Source: Ophiosphaerella korrae (lineage: Eukaryota; Ascomycota; Dothideomycetes; Pleosporales; Phaeosphaeriaceae). Taken from it: a DNA stretch of 64,000 nucleotides. Within the stretch, counting starts at the first letter, position 1; each line of letters begins with the position of its first letter. The stretch covers positions 1 to 64,000 of the forward strand of contig JALNQF010000192.1 of assembly GCA_028456385.1 (NCBI GenBank), given 5' to 3'. Made by a program: the position numbers and the translations under genes. Shown piece by piece: positions 60,018 through 64,000 of the stretch. The notes below the pieces were generated by a model. The model saw only the letters and a program-made list of their open reading frames with translations, searched no databases and was not told where the DNA came from.

Positions 60018-63000
60018 TTTTATAGTAAGTAGTATTATAGCTATTAACTCTTTTAGTATAGTAGTAAGCTCTCTATTATAATAGTATTTACTAGTATAAT
60101 ATAAGTAGAGTAATTATAATATTAAACTAAGTTACTTATAGCTATACTAAGTTACTAGTAAGTTAGAGATATTATAGTAAGAGTATAAAGAGTTAAGTTA
60201 TAGTAAGAAGTATATTATTAAGTAAAGTAATTACTAACTACCTAGTAATTCCTTTAAAAATCTTATATACCCTTCTTCTAGAGCTAACTACTTTAAGCTA
60301 ACTTAAAATAGAGTAGTTTCTAATATTAGCTATAAAAAAGCTAAGGCGTCTATTATACTTTTATACTTTCTTAAGACTAGAAGCCTTATACCTCTCTACT
60401 TAGATAGATCTACTCTATACCTATATCTTTAAGTATAAGCTAGTATTACTTATATATACTATACTTTTAAGACTACTAGCTATAAAGTATTAAGTTACTA
60501 CTTATCTAAGAATTATAGAGTAAAGTAAAAGCTATCTACGTAGCTCTAAAATTATATAGTAAGTAGTCTATTACTATAAAGCTAGAGATAGTATAGTACT
60601 ACTAGATACTAGATTATAAAGCTAGAGTCTTTACCTACGTAGAGTCTTAATAATAGCTTACTCTAAGACTCTATACTATAACTTTCTTAATTAAAGGTAT
60701 TATATTATAAAGAGAAAGATTATTTATTAGTTTAATATAAGGCGTTTACTACTAATAGTAGTAATATAGGCTTAGCTCTTAGTATAAACTAGATATAGCG
60801 TATAGAATAAGCTAATATATTTACCTATATAGACTAGTTATTCCTTATAAAACTTATATAGATGCCTTAAGTTATAGAATATAGCTTATTACTAGGTACC
60901 TATAATAGTACTAATATCTATAGCCCTAAAGTAGACAAGTATAGGCTAGAGCTTATAGTTACTACTCTTAGTTATATATTTAACTAGTGTGTAGATACTA
61001 TAAAATATACAGACGTATTAATATAATACTAGCTACGTAGCTAGTATGTTAATTAACTATATAAAGCTCCTTTTAAGTTAGTTAGGCGTAAGAGTATATT
61101 CTATAGCTATTAACAGCTAATAAGAAGATACGTCTACTTTTATTTCTATCTATAGAGGATAAGTAAGAAAGTAAAGTAATAACTACCGAAAAGAGCTTTA
61201 ATAGAAAGCGAATGTTAAGCCCTCGCTTAAATATAGGAGGACGATGTGTAGTCTATGTATCCTATAGAGGAAGCGCGCAGGACTAATAGTTAGAGAGTAA
61301 CTAGGAGATTTTCCTTAGCAATATAGGAACCTGTAAATGTTTTAGATAAGGAGGGGGCAGAAAGCGACGACGCTTCTACGATCTCTAATAGCAGTAAATT
61401 ATTACTTGAAAGCTAGCTCGAACAAGACCTAAGTGATTTTAAGGCCGAAATATTAGATTGCGAGCTCGAGAGAGCATCTAGTGACCTTAAGCCTACTGTA
61501 GGGTATCTAGACAGCTCTCTAAACAACGAGCGCATTAGCAGCCTAAGGGAAGAAGAAGCTGTGGCACCGACAGAAGAACTAAAGAGCTTGGGACTTGAAG
61601 GAACGCTAGAAGACCTGATGTTGCGCTTTGGATACTTCCTCGTGACTGAAGAATACGAAGATCGTAAGTCTTCTTCTACTCTTTTCGTATACTTTAGTGG
61701 TATCCTTGGAATTTTGATTGATGGTTTAACTTTCGAGAGACCTTTGATTTATACATTGAAATTGTCAGTGTTGATCTACTATAGCTGACTGCTTCTTATC
61801 GAGTTGACCCTTTCTTGCTTCGCGTATTAGTATATAGGATGGCTAGCGCGACCCTGTTACAACTAGTTAGAACAGCTTAATAGAGTCTGCAAAGCTAAGA
61901 TATGCCTTGGATTACAAGCACTAATGGACGAGTTGCTGAGCTTACGCAACTACGGGCGAGCGATCTGATGGGCCCACCTTTTGGGTCACCTGGAGTTAGG
62001 ACGCCGACATAGTGTCTTGGGGCGGCGTAGATATGACTATGGATCAGTTCTGAAAGATTAGCTACGATACTATTGATTGTGCTACAGCTGTCTGCAGACA
62101 AATGATGTACGAGTGGTGTCCTGAATCTGATCTGACACGCATCCGCGATAGGCTGTCTAACACTACTCTTGGCTGCTCGTTCGTAGCTGATCCAGCTAAT
62201 GGTCTGGGGGAAGCGTACCTTAAGCTTTCTAGAAGAGCATGCCTAGCGACCGTGAACGGCCTGATGACGGATGACGATTGGGATTCAGTCGCGGTCCGCT
62301 GCTACCTTGATCGGTACGAATATCTTACACACCTCTTAGTTCTATTGGTCTATCTTGTTGGCGGGTAAGCCTTGAGAGGAACTGAGCTCTTTGCTTTGGA
62401 GCGTTGTAATGGAGCTTCGACGTCTCGCTTAGTTTGCGTGCACGCTGGTAAGATGGCCCTGATTAGTCGACACCACAAGGCCCGCCGCATGACTAACAGA
62501 GAGTTTCAAGTGGTTAGGTTCCTTCTGGAAGAGCCGAGCAAGATCCTGTATTACTATCTTGTGTTTGTACGCCCCTTCGCTTGCATGCTGTGCCGAATCT
62601 GCTATAACATAGACACCGAAAGTACGCTTTTGTTCTCCTCTTTAGTCAAACTAAAGGAGGCTATGAAAACATCTATTCTGTCGAAACTGCTTTGTGAGCA
62701 GACTACAAGCACGCTTGGTTTCCCTGTGGGTGTGCAGGTGTATCGACAGCTCTCGATTGCAATCACAGAAAAGCACGTTAAACAAATTGCTAATCCCTTC
62801 AATCAACATGATGGCAAGAGTAAAGAGGCCCACATCAACGTGTCATTCGCGTGGCAAAGTGGGCATCGACCTATGCAAAGAGGGACGACGTACGGCCTAG
62901 ACGGCGCTTTTCCCGACAGTCTCCAGCCTGCGCTCTTGCGCGCCTACGAATGGGCATCTAAAAAATGGCACGAATTCTTGCAGCTGCAACGAACTGACAT

Positions 63001-64000
63001 CAGGGCCTCGTCTACCATCGGGAACAGGCCGAAACGAGGGGTTGAGTCAACTGTAGACTGTAGTCTTCCGAAACGGCGCCGCGCTGCTAGCCCTGCGGAG
63101 CGCGTAGAACACTCGCCTCTGGAGGAACAGCATACATTAATCCAACGGAACAAGCAAAACGGTGATAATGGCCCTTGGGCTACAGCAACTGAAGCTTCCT
63201 TCTACAGGACTGCACCAAAAGTTCTTTGGCCCGGGTCCGTGCCTATTTTCGGTCGTCCAAGTCCTCTTGAGCGTAGTAGTGTGCTCGAGGAGGGGAAGCT
63301 CATCTCTGCCCACATGCAGAGCCATGAAGCAAAAGTCAACAAAGAATTTCATACTCCCTGCCGTTTATATGGCATCGAGAAAGCGTTTGTGCGGTGGAGA
63401 AACGTTGGTTGCCAGCTATGTTACGCAAGCACTGGCGAGCCGGAACCAGACCACGATTTAGAACATTGCAAGCGACAAGATGTATCTGACAAGGCTCGAA
63501 GGATCTTCAACTGGCTCCAAGACCTGAAGCTTCCACGGCTCGTGCCTGGCATCGGAGCTTGTAGCCTATGCTCTATTACTGATTTCCCATGCGGGGATAT
63601 CATTGCCGGCATAAGATTAGACGAAGCAGATTGTGATGTTGTGAAATCACACTGGGCAAACTGTTTGAGGGGGTCGCCCTTTGGCGATGGCGCATGCCAG
63701 AATAAGCCTGTGGTGAAAAGGACAATCGCGGCGCTTTGTGCTTACGGCGATCAGATCCTTGGAAAGTACCTGTCGGAGCGACTGCGCGATGAAAATGATG
63801 TGGATTTTATGACCCAAAATCTGGTGGCTTCATGGTTTGAAAGACGTGTTCGTTTTCGCGACAGTAGCCTGCTGAGATTACTGTTTGTCTTTGAACTGCT
63901 GACATCGGCTTTTGATTTTAGAGGGTCGGTATCTGCAGCGACAAAGGAGCCTCGCAGGATCGAAGACCTTCCGTGTCTGCATGAGCAGGGTTGGGATGAC
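60018..64000 (+). pseudogene. Telomere-linked RecQ-helicase-associated family protein, 5' part RIP-damaged, runs off window
   Basis: One gene read in frame 1 (codons starting at positions of the form 3n+1) from about 60,020 to 61,965, then in frame 2 from 61,967 to the window end. The 5' part (60,020-61,260) has very many TAG and TAA at possible Gln codons. It contains motifs I associate from memory with the amino-terminal half of fungal telomere-linked helicase proteins: an HL-type finger-like stretch near 60,490 and LRSQY-x5-YKAPF near 61,035. Later stops are few and all fit C-to-T: 61,291, 61,324, 61,414, 61,786 (TGA), 61,828, 61,864, then a frameshift near 61,966, then 61,997, 62,051 (TGA) and 62,366. 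Nothing interrupts 62,369-64,000. No start codon can be assigned. Family assignment is from recalled similarity, not a search. Proteins of this family are typically subtelomeric. Confidence 0.62.
62453..64000 (+). CDS. Intact 3' part of the gene: tyrosine-recombinase-like domain plus Cys-rich tail (partial)
   Basis: Open for 544 codons from 62,369 to the window end; the first in-frame ATG is 62,453. The sequence changes here to balanced composition. In order: a Lys-containing stretch SRHHKARR (62,465-62,488); QVYRQLSIAITEKH (62,735 onward); SGHRPMQRGTTYG (His codon 62,864, Tyr codon 62,891); a basic linker (about 63,025-63,110); a first Cys/His cluster, CQLC with HDLEHC (Cys codons 63,410, 63,419, 63,467); a second cluster CSLC with further Cys (63,560, 63,569, 63,590, 63,632, 63,662); and a hydrophobic RLLFVFELL stretch near 63,880. 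No P-loop GxGKS/T is visible. The upstream Arg expected of a recombinase (codon 62,375, in LRGTEL) lies just after the TAA at 62,366. It may be a decayed gene rather than an expressed one. An ATG restart at 62,453 would omit that Arg. Confidence 0.6.
   Translation, partial: MALISRHHKARRMTNREFQVVRFLLEEPSKILYYYLVFVRPFACMLCRICYNIDTESTLLFSSLVKLKEAMKTSILSKLLCEQTTSTLGFPVGVQVYRQLSIAITEKHVKQIANPFNQHDGKSKEAHINVSFAWQSGHRPMQRGTTYGLDGAFPDSLQPALLRAYEWASKKWHEFLQLQRTDIRASSTIGNRPKRGVESTVDCSLPKRRRAASPAERVEHSPLEEQHTLIQRNKQNGDNGPWATATEASFYRTAPKVLWPGSVPIFGRPSPLERSSVLEEGKLISAHMQSHEAKVNKEFHTPCRLYGIEKAFVRWRNVGCQLCYASTGEPEPDHDLEHCKRQDVSDKARRIFNWLQDLKLPRLVPGIGACSLCSITDFPCGDIIAGIRLDEADCDVVKSHWANCLRGSPFGDGACQNKPVVKRTIAALCAYGDQILGKYLSERLRDENDVDFMTQNLVASWFERRVRFRDSSLLRLLFVFELLTSAFDFRGSVSAATKEPRRIEDLPCLHEQGWDD

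Noticed and set aside
1..61200. A variant genetic code with TAG and TAA read as Gln
   Set aside because: Stops stand where Gln is expected, but Cys, Gly, Asp and Trp are also changed in the C-to-T direction, LTRs and target duplications show the same change, and the gene tail at 62,369-64,000 uses CAA and CAG normally. RIP explains all of it.
1..61200. Mitochondrial or other organelle DNA because of high AT
   Set aside because: The content is nested LTR retrotransposons with target duplications, and it joins balanced nuclear-type coding sequence at the right edge.
61895..62101. Minus-strand 68-residue frame
   Set aside because: Opposite the telomere-linked gene; no independent support.
62365..62380. 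GTAAG at the TAA as an intron donor
   Set aside because: The reading frame continues directly after it with family-like text (ALRGTEL), so a CAA-to-TAA change is simpler. RNA data could reverse this.
62602..62833. Short minus-strand frames
   Set aside because: Shadows of the recombinase-like frame on the plus strand.
62694..62900. Plus-strand 68-residue frame starting at ATG 62,694
   Set aside because: It is in another frame from the 544-codon open frame that covers the same bases and shows recognisable motifs.
62944..63612. Several short frames on both strands
   Set aside because: All overlap the long plus-strand open frame and show no motifs.

Overview
This window looks like repeat-rich subtelomeric or otherwise heterochromatic DNA from a filamentous ascomycete (Pezizomycotina). 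From 1 to about 61,200 it is extremely AT-rich, poor in CpA/TpG and packed with TA and CTAG. Nearly all of it consists of nested Gypsy-type LTR retrotransposons whose Gln and Arg codons have become TAG, TAA or TGA by C-to-T change. This is the signature of repeat-induced point mutation (RIP). The last 2.5 kb has balanced composition and carries long open coding sequence. No tRNA, rRNA or CRISPR array was recognised.

Layout. A minus-strand Gypsy element (B; 1-15,546, left LTR cut by the window edge) is inserted in the reverse transcriptase region of an older minus-strand copy of family A (C; 15,552-19,085). B is itself interrupted by a complete plus-strand family A element (element 1; 849-7,872, target duplication GAGAG, two 428 bp LTRs). 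An unclassified block (19,086-20,493) with a 14 bp minisatellite follows. Next come a truncated family A copy (E; 20,494-23,783) and a long minus-strand family A copy (D; 23,784-45,545). D is split by a family A element in the opposite orientation (element 2; 24,729-39,827, duplication AGTCT, 458 bp LTRs). Element 2 is split by a different chromodomain Gypsy element (element 3; 31,688-39,707, duplication AAAAC/AAAAT, 233 bp LTRs). A Gypsy fragment (F; 45,546-48,771) holds a solo B-type LTR (47,470-47,689, duplication GCTAT). A large plus-strand Gypsy element (G; 48,772-60,013) completes the nest.

The right edge (60,018-64,000) is one plus-strand gene. It is heavily RIP-mutated at its 5' end and fully open over the last 544 codons. 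I place it, from recalled motifs, in the fungal telomere-linked RecQ-helicase-associated protein family. Its central domain shows an arrangement resembling the tyrosine-recombinase catalytic set (Arg, Lys, QxxR, GH plus Tyr exactly nine residues after the His). A Cys/His-rich tail follows, with no helicase core between them in the visible sequence. This is the most interesting locus in the window.

How the parts relate. Family A copies carry one continuous gag-pol frame ending in a chromodomain. Downstream they also carry an apparent antisense reading frame next to the 3' LTR, seen in several copies. A chromodomain can direct insertion to heterochromatin, and RIP then inactivates the copies, which fits the nested structure. 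RIP-like mutations fade across the gene at the right edge, as if they spread outward from the last retrotransposon.
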